Source: DATFWC01 sp045801465
GTDB lineage: Bacteria; Pseudomonadota; Alphaproteobacteria; Rhizobiales; Xanthobacteraceae
Assembly: GCA_045801465.1 (NCBI GenBank)
Contig: JBJMSU010000183.1
Span: forward strand, 1 to 33,093
Direction: 5' to 3'
DNA: 33,093 bases
Positions within the stretch are counted from its first letter, which is position 1, and the number at the start of each line of letters is the position of its first letter. Below, one piece after another: positions 17,467 to 25,598 of the stretch. Both the position numbers and the translations under genes were made by a program. The notes below the pieces were generated by a model. The model had not been told where the DNA came from, did no database searches, and worked only from the letters and a program-made list of their open reading frames with translations.

Positions 17467-17994
17467 TCAGGCCTCGTGGGCGCGCGTCTGATAGGGATCG
17501 GGCACGTCGAGGCGGGCCAGAATCTTGGTTTCGAGACGTTCCATCTCGTCGGCATCCGCGTCCGATTCGTCATCGTACCCCAACAGGTGCAAAAAACCAT
17601 GCACGGCAAGATGGGCGAGATGATGGGCGAACGGCTTGCCCGCGGCCGCCGCTTCGGCTGCGGTCGTCTCATAGGCGATGATGATGTCCCCGAGGAGGGC
17701 GGGCGCGGAGCTGCCTGACCTCGTCCGGCCCGGTCGCGTGGACCGGAGTTGCGGTGCCGGAAACGACAGCACATTGGTCGGCCTATCGATTCCACGCCAG
17801 TCTCGATTGAGCCTGCGGATGGCCGCGTCGTCGGCGAGCACGACGCTGACTTCGCCGCTGGCGGCCGGCAGCGCGCGGGTCGATGCCGCTGCCGTGATGA
17901 CGGCGTCGCGCACGGTCGCCTGCGCCTCCGGCTGCGCGTTCCACAGCTCGGATTCCACAACGATCTCGATTTGTGCCGCCACGCTATCGGCCAC
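17467..17994 (-). CDS. ybeY: Endoribonuclease YbeY (rRNA maturation factor) with altered zinc site
   Basis: YbeY is a single-strand endoribonuclease needed for 16S rRNA 3' end maturation and 70S quality control. From the GTG at 17994 it has 175 residues. The start follows GGAG by seven bases, right after the phoH stop; the ATG at 18042 would overlap phoH by 44 bases. The TNVLSFP and LGDIIIAYE motifs are normal. The zinc motif reads HGFLHLLGYDDESD, where the family has HGxLHLxGYDHxxD: the third ligand, His, is Asp (about residue 142, GAC for CAC). Aspartate can bind zinc in related metalloprotein motifs, so activity may persist. The order phoH-ybeY-corC is conserved. Confidence 0.95.
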   Translation of the reverse strand: MADSVAAQIEIVVESELWNAQPEAQATVRDAVITAAASTRALPAASGEVSVVLADDAAIRRLNRDWRGIDRPTNVLSFPAPQLRSTRPGRTRSGSSAPALLGDIIIAYETTAAEAAAAGKPFAHHLAHLAVHGFLHLLGYDDESDADADEMERLETKILARLDVPDPYQTRAHEA

Positions 17995-17998
17995 GAAA

Positions 17999-19036
17999 TC
18001 ACTCCCCGGCGGCAGAAATACGTGCCGCGCTTGCCTTGTCATAGGCTTCCACGATGCGCGTCACGAGTTCGTGACGGACGACGTCCTGGGCGGTGAACAC
18101 GACCTGAGCGATGCCTTCCACATCGGCCAGAAGCCGCAGCGCCTCGTGCAGGCCGGACATCTGGCCGGGCGGCAGATCGACCTGGCTCGGATCGCCGGTC
18201 ACGATCATGCGGCTGTTCTCTCCCAACCGGGTCAGGAACATCTTCATCTGCATCGACGTGGTGTTCTGCGCCTCGTCGAGGATGACCGCGGCATTGGCGA
18301 GGGTGCGACCGCGCATGAACGCCAAGGGGGCGATTTCGATCTCGCCGGTCTGCAGCGCGCGCTCGACGATGCGCGCCTCCATCAGGTCGAACAGCGCATC
18401 ATAGATCGGTCGCAAATAGGGATCGACCTTCTCGCGCATGTCGCCGGGGAGGAAGCCGAGACGCTCTCCCGCCTCCACGGCCGGGCGCGACAGAACGATG
18501 CGATCCACTTCCTTGCGTTCGAACAAGGCGATGGCATGCGCCACCGCAAGCCAGGTCTTGCCGGTCCCGGCCGGGCCGGTGCCGAACACCAGCGGGTAGC
18601 GCTTGAGCGCGCGAATATAGGCGTCTTGGCCGGCGGTGCGCGCGCGCACCGGACGCTTGCGCAAGTTGATTTCCTCAAAGCTCGGCCGCGCCGACGATTC
18701 GAAGTCGAACAGCGATCCTTGCGCGATCGCATGGCGGACCGCGCCTTCGACGTCGCCGGCGACCAGATCGTTGCCGCGCTTGAGCTGCTCGTAGAGTGTT
18801 TCCAGCACGCGCCGAGCTTGCTCCACCGCCTCGCGATTGCCTTCGATCGTCACATGGTTGCCGCGCGAATCCGCCACGACACCGAGCCGGCGTTCAATCA
18901 GCGCGAGATTTTGTCCGTATTGACCGAACAGCGTGGACGCCAGTCGGTTGTCGTCGAAGGCGAGCACGGTCTGGGTGACGCCCGCGCCGGCCTCGGAGCC
19001 GGGAACGAGAGAATCGTCGGATCCGAGCGTCCGCAT
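17999..19036 (-). CDS. phoH: PhoH-like ATPase
   Basis: The 345-residue protein has an N-terminal KH-like region (about 25-100) and a PhoH ATPase core with Walker A GPAGTGKT (154-161), the following block RPAVEAGERLGFLPGDMREK, and Walker B AAVILDEAQNTT. The family is linked to RNA metabolism through its fixed neighbour ybeY; its exact activity is not settled. The ATG at 19036 overlaps the miaB stop in TGATG and has AGGAG six bases upstream. The ybeY GTG begins five bases before the phoH stop complement boundary, so the three genes are tightly coupled. Confidence 0.96.
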   Translation of the reverse strand: MRTLGSDDSLVPGSEAGAGVTQTVLAFDDNRLASTLFGQYGQNLALIERRLGVVADSRGNHVTIEGNREAVEQARRVLETLYEQLKRGNDLVAGDVEGAVRHAIAQGSLFDFESSARPSFEEINLRKRPVRARTAGQDAYIRALKRYPLVFGTGPAGTGKTWLAVAHAIALFERKEVDRIVLSRPAVEAGERLGFLPGDMREKVDPYLRPIYDALFDLMEARIVERALQTGEIEIAPLAFMRGRTLANAAVILDEAQNTTSMQMKMFLTRLGENSRMIVTGDPSQVDLPPGQMSGLHEALRLLADVEGIAQVVFTAQDVVRHELVTRIVEAYDKASAARISAAGE

Positions 19037-20541
19037 CAGGCTCCTGCAATGATCGTGCGATCACCCTCCCCTGAACCGGGAGAGTCGGACCGGCGCGCCC
19101 GCTCCGCGAACGCGGCGATGACCATGTCAGGGCGCGCGCTCATGCGTTCTGGCTCACGGCTTTCATGGGGCTGGGACGAGGCGACCGAGCCGCCGCTCGA
19201 GCCAGCAAGCGCGCCGAACAGGCTGTTGGTGCCGACCTCCGTGATCGTCACCGAAACGATTTCGCCGATCAGCGAGGCCGGCGCCATGACCTGGACTGGC
19301 TGGAGATAGGGCGAGCGGCCGACCAGCTGGCCGGCTCGCGTGCCGGGCTTTTCCAGAAGCACATCTAAGGTCCTGCCCTGACAGGCGGCATTGAAGGCGG
19401 CGTGATGACGATCGATCGCCCTCTGCAGCCGCTGCAGCCGCTCCGCTTTGACGTCGTCCGGCACCTGCTCCATGCTAGCCGCCGGGGTGCCGGGGCGTGG
19501 CGAATACTTGAACGAGAACGCGCCGGCATAGCCGACCGCCTCGATCACGGCGAGCGTCGCGCGGAAATCGTCCTCCGTCTCGCCGGGAAATCCGACGATG
19601 AAATCCGACGACAGCGCGAGGTCAGGACGCGCCTCGCGCATGCGCGCGATCAGACGCAGATAGTGGCCGGTGGTGTGGCGGCGATTCATGGCGTCCAGGA
19701 TGCGGTCGGAACCCGACTGCAGCGGCAGATGCAGATATGGCATGAGGCTGGGGAGGTCGCGATGCGCCGCGATCAGGCCGTCGTCCATGTCGCGCGGATG
19801 GCTGGTCGTGTAGCGCAGGCGCGCGATGCCATCGATCATGGCAACCCGATGCAGCAGCTGTCCCAGCGTCCACGGGCGCCCATCGGGTCCTTCGCCATGA
19901 TAGGCATTGACGTTCTGGCCGATCAGCGTGACCTCGCGCACGCCCGCATCAGCCAACCGCTCAATCTCCGCAACGATCTTTTGCACCGGCCGCGACAGCT
20001 CGGCGCCGCGCGTGTAGGGGACGACACAGAAGGTGCAGAACTTGTCGCAGCCTTCCTGCACGGTGACGAAAGCCGAGACGCCGCGCGCGCGTGTCTTCTC
20101 GCGGCTTGGGGCTTTGAGGAAATCGAACTTGTCCTCGACCGGAAACTCGGTGTTGACGACGCGCTCGCTGGCCGCGCGTTCCACCAGGCTGGGAAGGCGG
20201 TGATAGCTCTGGGGGCCGACCACCAGGTCGACCGCGGGTGCGCGGCGGATGATCTCCTCACCTTCCGCCTGCGCCACGCAACCGGCGACCGCGACCACCA
20301 CTTTCCGGCCCTCGCGGGCCGCCTGCTCCTTCAGCTTGCGAATGCGGCCGAGCTCGGAATAGACCTTTTCCACCGCCTTTTCCCGGATATGGCAGGTGTT
20401 GAGGATGACCAGATCGGCCTCCTCCGGCGCGCCGGTCTCGACAAATCCCTCAGGCGCCAGCGTATCCGCCATACGATGGGAATCGTAGACGTTCATCTGG
20501 CAGCCGAACGACTTGACGTGGAGCTTGCGGTATCCGCTCAT
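19036..20541 (-). CDS. miaB: tRNA-2-methylthio-N6-dimethylallyladenosine synthase MiaB
   Basis: MiaB is a radical-SAM enzyme that adds a methylthio group to i6A37 of tRNAs reading UNN codons. The 501-residue protein has the auxiliary-cluster cysteines Cys14, Cys50 and Cys88, the radical-SAM motif Cys165-x3-Cys169-x2-Cys172 (EGCDKFCTFCVVPYTRG), and a TRAM domain ending near GEIVSVTITEVGTNSLFGAL. About 55 Ser/Glu/Arg-rich residues follow the TRAM domain and look disordered. The ATG at 20541 gives MSGYRKLHVKSFGCQMN, the expected start. It heads the series miaB-phoH-ybeY-corC-lnt. Confidence 0.97.
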   Translation of the reverse strand: MSGYRKLHVKSFGCQMNVYDSHRMADTLAPEGFVETGAPEEADLVILNTCHIREKAVEKVYSELGRIRKLKEQAAREGRKVVVAVAGCVAQAEGEEIIRRAPAVDLVVGPQSYHRLPSLVERAASERVVNTEFPVEDKFDFLKAPSREKTRARGVSAFVTVQEGCDKFCTFCVVPYTRGAELSRPVQKIVAEIERLADAGVREVTLIGQNVNAYHGEGPDGRPWTLGQLLHRVAMIDGIARLRYTTSHPRDMDDGLIAAHRDLPSLMPYLHLPLQSGSDRILDAMNRRHTTGHYLRLIARMREARPDLALSSDFIVGFPGETEDDFRATLAVIEAVGYAGAFSFKYSPRPGTPAASMEQVPDDVKAERLQRLQRAIDRHHAAFNAACQGRTLDVLLEKPGTRAGQLVGRSPYLQPVQVMAPASLIGEIVSVTITEVGTNSLFGALAGSSGGSVASSQPHESREPERMSARPDMVIAAFAERARRSDSPGSGEGDRTIIAGA

Positions 20542-20761
20542 GCCAGTGCCGGTCGTGATCCGGCCGATTCACCAGGGGCTTCAATCGTTTGACGAAGCTT
20601 CGCAGCGGCCCCGAGGGCGCGTGGAGGCATGCCTCCTCATATAGGGTTTGCGGCGGAAAAGGAATGGGGGCGCCGCTCGATCCTCGGCGTTTTCAAGCCG
20701 CCATCGACGCGTCAAGCGCGTTCCCGGGAACGTCTCAACTGAGGAACTGCAAGTGGAGGGA

Positions 20762-20956
20762 TCAGGCAGCCTCTTCATGGGCCGCGCTCTGGTCGATGCG
20801 GCCGTCCTGCGCCCGCATCACGTGAATTGTTCGGCAGGTCGGACAGTGCAGCCTGACCGGCAGGGACCGGACACGTTCAAGACTGGCGAGATCGGTTTGA
20901 ATGCCGCTTCGAATGGCTTGTCCTGTGCTCGGACATTGGAACACCAACGGCCCCAT
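20762..20956 (-). CDS. Small zinc-ribbon-like protein (64 residues)
   Basis: The protein opens MGPLVFQCPSTGQAIRSGI and contains Cys8, Cys38, Cys41 and His45 (CPSTG ... HCPTCRTIH), a pattern that could bind one zinc ion. Short proteins of this CPxTG/CPxCxxxH kind are common as hypothetical proteins in Rhizobiales, by my recollection. The ATG at 20956 has GGAG eight bases upstream, which supports translation. The plus-strand frame over the same bases has no recognisable features. No function is known to me; it stands alone between ndh and miaB, on the same strand as both. Confidence 0.7.
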   Translation of the reverse strand: MGPLVFQCPSTGQAIRSGIQTDLASLERVRSLPVRLHCPTCRTIHVMRAQDGRIDQSAAHEEAA

Positions 20957-21059
20957 CGCCTGCTCTCCCTTTTTTGTCGCAGCCTGTTGGCCGGCGCGCT
21001 CACCGCATACGCCAAGGTACGTAAATCGTCGGTTACCTTCTAAGGGAAAAATGGCGGCA

Positions 21060-22361
21060 TTAGGTGATCAGTCGCGCGCCACGTTGGAGGGTCAGATAGC
21101 TCCATAGCCACGTGAACGCGACGACGAAACGATTTCTCACGCCAATAAGGAAATAGATGTGCGCCACGCTCCAAAACAGCCAGCCGACAAATCCCGTCAG
21201 GCAGATGCGACCGAGCTTCACGACGGCGGCCTTCCGTCCGATCGTCGCCAACTCTCCGTAATGACGATACGCAAAAGGCGGCGGCTCGGGCTTGCCGCGC
21301 ACGCGGGCATCGATCAGCCTGCCGACGTACTGCCCCATCTGCTTTGCGGCGGGTGCAATTCCCGGCACCGGATGCTCGTCCTTGTCGAGAACCAGGGCCG
21401 TGTCGCCGATCGCAAAGATGTCGGGTGCGCCGTCAATGGATAGATTCGGTAGCACTTTGACGCGCCCGCTGCGGTCGCGCTCCGCATCGACCCAGCTCGC
21501 CGCCGAAGAGGCGATCACGCCCGCCGCCCAGATGCTGGTGCATGCCTCGATCCGCTCGTTGCCCAGCTGCACGCCGTTTTCATCGCAGCCGGTGACGCGC
21601 GCCGACGTCAGGACTTCCACGCCCATCTGCTCCAGGGTGGATTGGGCATAGCGCGCTAGGCGCTCCGGAAACGATGGTAACAGACGCGGTCCGGCCTCGA
21701 GCAGCACGATGCGCGAGGTCTTCGGATCGATGCGGCGGAAATCCGACCTGAGCGCGTGGCGCGCCACCTCGGCGATGGCACCAGCCATCTCCACGCCCGT
21801 AGGTCCGCCGCCGACGATCGCGAACGTCATCAGACGCCGGCGCTCATCCTCGCTTTCGGCCAGCTCCGCGCGCTCGAATGCAAGCAAAATGCGGCGGCGG
21901 ATGCGCCTCGCATCCTCGATATGCTTCAGTCCGGGTGCGAACTTCGCCCATTCGTCATGGCCGAAATAGTAGTGCGTGGCGCCGGTCGCGAGCACCAGAT
22001 AGTCGTACGGCACCGGCAGGGAAACCGTTCGCACGATGCGGTCTGCTTGATCGACGGCGATGACCCGCGCCAGCATCACGCGCGCATTGTCCTGCCGCCG
22101 CAGCATGGACCGGATCGGCCATGCGATGTCGGCCGGCGAAAGGGCCGCAGTCGCGACCTGATACAGCAGCGGCTGAAAGCAGTGATGGTTCTTCTCGTCG
22201 ATGATGACGACTTCGACCGGGCTTCGCGCCAGCGCCCTGGCGGCCTCCATGCCGCCGAATCCGGCTCCGACGATGACCACGCGCGGAACGCGTCCGTCGT
22301 GAGGCGGCTCTCGCCGATCAGCTTTTAGCGCGGGTGCCAGGTTCATCGCAGCCGTTTTCAT
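21060..22361 (-). CDS. ndh: Type II NADH dehydrogenase (NAD(P)/FAD-dependent oxidoreductase)
   Basis: The enzyme should oxidise NADH and reduce quinone at the inner membrane without pumping protons. From the ATG at 22361 it has 433 residues. The FAD-binding motif is VVIVGAGFGGMEAARAL (about 29-45) and the NAD-binding motif is AIVGGGPTGVEMAGA (about 181-195). A second FAD motif, PDIFAIGDTALV, lies further on. The C-terminal 45 residues (VGWLFWSVAHIYFLIGV, VAFTWLWSYLTLQRGAR) form the usual amphipathic membrane anchor. The open frame to 22517 reaches past the divergent gene start and is not used. No strong ribosome binding site is seen at MKTAAMN or at MNLAPAL five codons on. Confidence 0.9.
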   Translation of the reverse strand: MKTAAMNLAPALKADRREPPHDGRVPRVVIVGAGFGGMEAARALARSPVEVVIIDEKNHHCFQPLLYQVATAALSPADIAWPIRSMLRRQDNARVMLARVIAVDQADRIVRTVSLPVPYDYLVLATGATHYYFGHDEWAKFAPGLKHIEDARRIRRRILLAFERAELAESEDERRRLMTFAIVGGGPTGVEMAGAIAEVARHALRSDFRRIDPKTSRIVLLEAGPRLLPSFPERLARYAQSTLEQMGVEVLTSARVTGCDENGVQLGNERIEACTSIWAAGVIASSAASWVDAERDRSGRVKVLPNLSIDGAPDIFAIGDTALVLDKDEHPVPGIAPAAKQMGQYVGRLIDARVRGKPEPPPFAYRHYGELATIGRKAAVVKLGRICLTGFVGWLFWSVAHIYFLIGVRNRFVVAFTWLWSYLTLQRGARLIT

Positions 22362-22498
22362 TTGACGGGGAACATGCGCCGTTCCGGTATTCGGACCGAT
22401 TTGAGACTGATATGGAGACGACCGCGTGGTTGAGCCAGGGCACAGAAATTTGCGAGCGCTGCCCGTCAGATGCGTGTTGAAGAATGCCGGAGTCGGAG

Positions 22499-23476
22499 AT
22501 GCAACGGAAGATCGCACTTGAAGAGCATTTTGCCATAGCGGAGACGTTGAACGACTCGCGCGGATATCTGCCCGACGAGACGTGGGCGGAGTTGCGCTCC
22601 CGGGTGCTCGACATCCACGAGCGCCGCCTGCGCGAGATGGACGAGCACGGTCTCGACATGATGATTCTCTCGCTCAATGCCCCGGCCATCCAGGCCATCT
22701 CCGATACGGCGCGCGCCAATGACATCGCCCGCAGGGCCAACGACTATCTGGCCGAACAGGTGCGTAAGCGGCCCGATCGTTTCCAGGGGCTCGCCGCGCT
22801 GCCCATGCAGGATGCGGAGCTCGCCGCGCAGGAGCTTGAGCGTTGCATCGTCGAGCTCGGGTTTCGTGGCGCCTTGGTCAACGGGTTTTCGCAAGTTGCG
22901 GAGACGATCGTCTACTACGACTTGCCGCAATACCGGCCGTTCTGGCAGGTCGTGGAGAAACTCGATGTTCCGTTCTATCTGCATCCCCGCAACCCGCTCA
23001 CCAGCCATGCGCAAATCTATGAGGGACATTCCTGGCTCCTGGGCCCCGCCTGGGCCTTCGGGCAAGAGACGGCGGTGCATGCCCTGAGATTGATGGGCTC
23101 CGGGTTGTTCGATGCATATCCGCGCCTCAAGATCGTTCTCGGCCATCTCGGAGAGAACCTGCCTTATGCCATCTGGCGCGTCGATCACTGCAACGGATGG
23201 GTAAAGGGGCGACATGCCTATCCGGCACGAAAAAAGATCGCGGACTATTTCTACGCGAATTTCTATGTCACCACGTCGGGCAACTTCCACACCCAGACGC
23301 TGCTCGCTGCAATGATGGAATTGGGCGCGGATCGGGTCCTGTTCTCGGTCGATTGGCCGTTCGAAAACGTCAGTCACGCGGCCGAGTGGTTCGACAACGC
23401 CCCGATCAGCGAGGCGGACCGGCTCAAGATCGGCCGCAGCAATGCGCTCCAACTGTTCAAGCTCGCCGGACCGTGA
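22499..23476 (+). CDS. Gamma-resorcylate (2,6-dihydroxybenzoate) decarboxylase-like amidohydrolase
   Basis: The 325-residue protein belongs to the ACMSD-like amidohydrolase decarboxylases. It closely resembles 2,6-dihydroxybenzoate decarboxylase of Rhizobium as I remember it (MQRKIALEEHF, ANDIARRANDYLAEQVRKRP, VNGFSQ, YYDLPQYRPFW, FYLHPRNPL, NFHTQTL, FSVDWPFEN). The expected metal ligands are present: Glu8, His10, His162 and Asp285. This enzyme reversibly converts 2,6-dihydroxybenzoate to resorcinol and CO2; 2,3-dihydroxybenzoate is the main alternative substrate. I chose the ATG at 22499, with GGAG six bases upstream, over the ATG at 22484. It is divergent from ndh and has no resorcinol-pathway neighbours here, so the physiological substrate is uncertain. 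Confidence 0.85.
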   Translation: MQRKIALEEHFAIAETLNDSRGYLPDETWAELRSRVLDIHERRLREMDEHGLDMMILSLNAPAIQAISDTARANDIARRANDYLAEQVRKRPDRFQGLAALPMQDAELAAQELERCIVELGFRGALVNGFSQVAETIVYYDLPQYRPFWQVVEKLDVPFYLHPRNPLTSHAQIYEGHSWLLGPAWAFGQETAVHALRLMGSGLFDAYPRLKIVLGHLGENLPYAIWRVDHCNGWVKGRHAYPARKKIADYFYANFYVTTSGNFHTQTLLAAMMELGADRVLFSVDWPFENVSHAAEWFDNAPISEADRLKIGRSNALQLFKLAGP

Positions 23477-23610
23477 AGCGCGGGCAAGACGCGCGACCGA
23501 CGTCGCGGGTTTATTTCATTGCGCGCCCTCCGGCCCCTTTCCAGCGATGTTGCGTCCGTTTTACAATCCACTGCGAAATACGATTAAAGCGGGCTGGTTG
23601 GGGTCAATTC

Positions 23611-23626
23611 ACCTGAAAATTCAGGT
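23611..23626. promoter_or_regulatory. Perfect 7-bp-arm palindrome before ugpB-like gene
   Basis: ACCTGAA-AA-TTCAGGT is a perfect dyad 22 bases before the start codon of the binding-protein gene. It could be an operator or a small RNA hairpin. No regulator is identified. Confidence 0.35.
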
Positions 23627-23648
23627 CCAAGCTCGCATGGAGAGCTGA

Positions 23649-24959
23649 ATGTCGGCTCGTGGCCTTGCCGCCGCTGCCGCATTGTTTCTGCTTCTCACCG
23701 GCTCGGCTTCGGCCGCCGTCGAGATTCAGTTTTGGCACGCAATGCAGGGAGAACGCGGCCGCCAGCTTGAAAAGCTCGCCGGCGGCTTCAACGACAGCCA
23801 GTCCGAATACCAGATCGTTCCCGTCTACAAAGGGTCCTATACCGACACCATTGCCGCCGCGATCGTGGCGCTGCGCACGCGCCAGCAGCCGCCGATCGTT
23901 CAGGTAGTCGAGGTGGCGACAGCCACCATGATGGCCGCCAAAGGCGCGGTCTATCCCGTCTACCAGCTGATGCAGGATCAGGGGGAAGATTTTGACCCTT
24001 CCGCCTATCTCCCGGCGATCACCAGCTATTACGCTGATCTCAGCGGAAACATGCTGTCGTTTCCATTCAACAGCTCGACGCCAATTCTCTATTACAACAA
24101 GGACCAGTTCCGCGCCGCGGGCGTCGATCCCGACAAGCCGCCGAAGACCTGGCCCGAACTGGAAGCCGTGGCGCGCCGGCTGGTCGATGCGGGGGTGCGC
24201 TGCGGATTTTCCACCGAATGGCCGTCCTGGGTTCATATCGAGAACTTCTCGGCCTACCACAACCTGCCGCTCGCCACCCAGATCAACGGCTTTGGCGGGC
24301 TCGATGCCGAGCTCACGATCAACAACGCGGCGCTCGTCAGACACATCGCCGCGCTCGCCGAGTGGCAGAAAACGAAAATCTTCGAGTATGGCGGCCGGAC
24401 CAATCGGGCTGAATCGAAATTCCACGGCAGCGAGTGCAGCATCTATCTGGGCTCGTCCGGGACCCGCACCAATATTCTCGCCCATGCCAAGTTCGACGTC
24501 GGCTATGCGCTGATGCCGTACTGGCCGGACGTGCCGGGGGCGCCGCAGAACTCGATCATCGGCGGCGCAACCCTGTGGGTGCTCAAGGGGCGCTCGGACG
24601 CGGAGTACAAGGGCGCTGCCAAGTTCTTCGCCTACCTGTCGCGGCCGGGGTTGCAGGCGTGGTGGCACCAAAATACCGGCTATGTGCCGATCACCCGCAA
24701 GGCCTACGACCTCTCGCGCGCGCAGGGCTTCTATGACCGCAATCCTGGCACCGACATCGCGGTCGAGCAACTGACGCTCAATCCGCCGACCGAGAACTCG
24801 CGCGGGCTCCGCCTGGGGTCCTTCCTGCTGATCCGCGATGTCATCGAGGACGAGCTGGAGCAAGCCTTTTCCGGTCGTAAATCGGCCAAGTCGGCACTCG
24901 ATTCCGCGGTCAAGCGCGGCAACGAGCTGCTGCGGCAGTTCGAGCGCGCCAACCAGTGA
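23649..24959 (+). CDS. ugpB: Periplasmic sn-glycerol-3-phosphate-binding protein, UgpB-like
   Basis: The 436-residue protein is a family 1 extracellular solute-binding protein. A signal peptide is clear (hydrophobic core to residue 20, cleavage after about ASA-22), and the mature part opens AVEIQFWHAMQGERG, typical of UgpB. Other UgpB-like stretches are FPFNSSTPILYYNKDQFRAAG, YGGRTNRAESKFHGSECSI and WWHQNTGYVPIT. It should deliver glycerol-3-phosphate or its diesters to an ABC importer. No ugpA, ugpE or ugpC is present in the window, so it is an orphan binding protein here. The ATG at 23649 has GGAG six bases upstream. Confidence 0.93.
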   Translation: MSARGLAAAAALFLLLTGSASAAVEIQFWHAMQGERGRQLEKLAGGFNDSQSEYQIVPVYKGSYTDTIAAAIVALRTRQQPPIVQVVEVATATMMAAKGAVYPVYQLMQDQGEDFDPSAYLPAITSYYADLSGNMLSFPFNSSTPILYYNKDQFRAAGVDPDKPPKTWPELEAVARRLVDAGVRCGFSTEWPSWVHIENFSAYHNLPLATQINGFGGLDAELTINNAALVRHIAALAEWQKTKIFEYGGRTNRAESKFHGSECSIYLGSSGTRTNILAHAKFDVGYALMPYWPDVPGAPQNSIIGGATLWVLKGRSDAEYKGAAKFFAYLSRPGLQAWWHQNTGYVPITRKAYDLSRAQGFYDRNPGTDIAVEQLTLNPPTENSRGLRLGSFLLIRDVIEDELEQAFSGRKSAKSALDSAVKRGNELLRQFERANQ

Positions 24960-24983
24960 GAATCGTGCGGAAGATCGGCCGTT

Positions 24984-25013
24984 CTTGAAGCCTTAACCAC
25001 CATTCCCCATATT
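24984..25013 (+). promoter_or_regulatory. RpoH (sigma-32) heat-shock promoter
   Basis: CTTGAA (24984-24989) and CCCCATATT (25005-25013) are 15 bases apart, an excellent match to the sigma-32 consensus CTTGAAA / CCCCATNT. Transcription would start near 25020, about 97 bases before the hsp20 start codon. Confidence 0.88.
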
Positions 25014-25019
25014 GAGACC

Positions 25020-25119
25020 AGCCGGACCAGCGGTGCCGTTGGCAAAACAGCGGAGCCGCCGAACGGCCGGGGCGCCGGAAGGGCCCCGTCAAAGTCGCTT
25101 CACGAGAGGGCTTTGAATG
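25020..25119 (+). ncRNA. ROSE-type RNA thermometer in the hsp20 leader
   Basis: The leader folds into successive hairpins: GCCGTT/AACGGC (25035-25040, 25062-25067), CGGGGC/GGCCCCG (25068-25088), and a last one that pairs AAAGTC...CTTC (25091-25101) with the ribosome binding site region GAGGGCTTT (25106-25114). The last hairpin contains TCGCT (25095-25099), which fits the U(U/C)GCU motif of ROSE elements opposite the ribosome binding site, with an unpaired G. ROSE elements melt on heating and are known in front of rhizobial small heat-shock genes. Placement right after an RpoH promoter supports the call. Confidence 0.75.
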
Positions 25120-25542
25120 TCCCGAGTACCGTCGCTTTCAAGTCCATTCCTCCTCGGTTTTGGCGAGATCGAGCGTGCGCTGGATCGCGTCACCAAGGCC
25201 GCCGACGGATATCCGCCCTATAACATCGAGCGCCTCGCGCCCGATCAGGACAATCCGGAGCGGCTGCGCATCACGCTGGCGGTTGCCGGCTTCAGCCGCG
25301 AGCAGCTCGACATCACCGTGGAGGAGAACCAGCTGGTCATCCGTGGCAAGCAGCAGGATGACAAGTCCCGTCAGTATCTGCACCGCGGGATTGCTTCGCG
25401 TCAGTTCCAGCGCACGTTCGTGCTGGCCGACGGAATGGATGTTCTGGGGGCGGATCTGAAGAATGGGCTGTTGTCGATCGATCTCGCACGACCGGAGCCG
25501 CCGCGCACGGTCAGGACGATCAGCATCAGCGATCGCGAGTGA
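25117..25542 (+). CDS. Small heat-shock protein, Hsp20/alpha-crystallin family
   Basis: The 141-residue protein has a short N-terminal arm (PFLLGFGEIERALDRV), an alpha-crystallin domain at about 35-125 (YNIERLAPDQDNPERLRITL, GFSREQLDITVEENQLVIRG) and the family turn LKNGLLSIDLARPEPP. Proteins like this bind unfolding proteins in the cytoplasm as large oligomers; it resembles the IbpA/HspA class of rhizobia. The ATG at 25117 is preceded by GAGAGGG, which lies in a ROSE-type hairpin, so synthesis should respond to heat at both transcription (RpoH) and translation. It is followed 56 bases later by a DUF1150 gene, a conserved pairing. Confidence 0.95.
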   Translation: MSRVPSLSSPFLLGFGEIERALDRVTKAADGYPPYNIERLAPDQDNPERLRITLAVAGFSREQLDITVEENQLVIRGKQQDDKSRQYLHRGIASRQFQRTFVLADGMDVLGADLKNGLLSIDLARPEPPRTVRTISISDRE

Positions 25543-25598
25543 CGGATCACAACAGGACTCGACCGATCAGTCGATCAAACATGAAGGAGTCGAGGGCC

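Noticed and set aside
20648..21043. Plus-strand 131-codon frame between miaB and ndh
   Set aside because: No family features, and it covers the minus-strand zinc-ribbon gene, which has a good ribosome binding site and a cysteine pattern.
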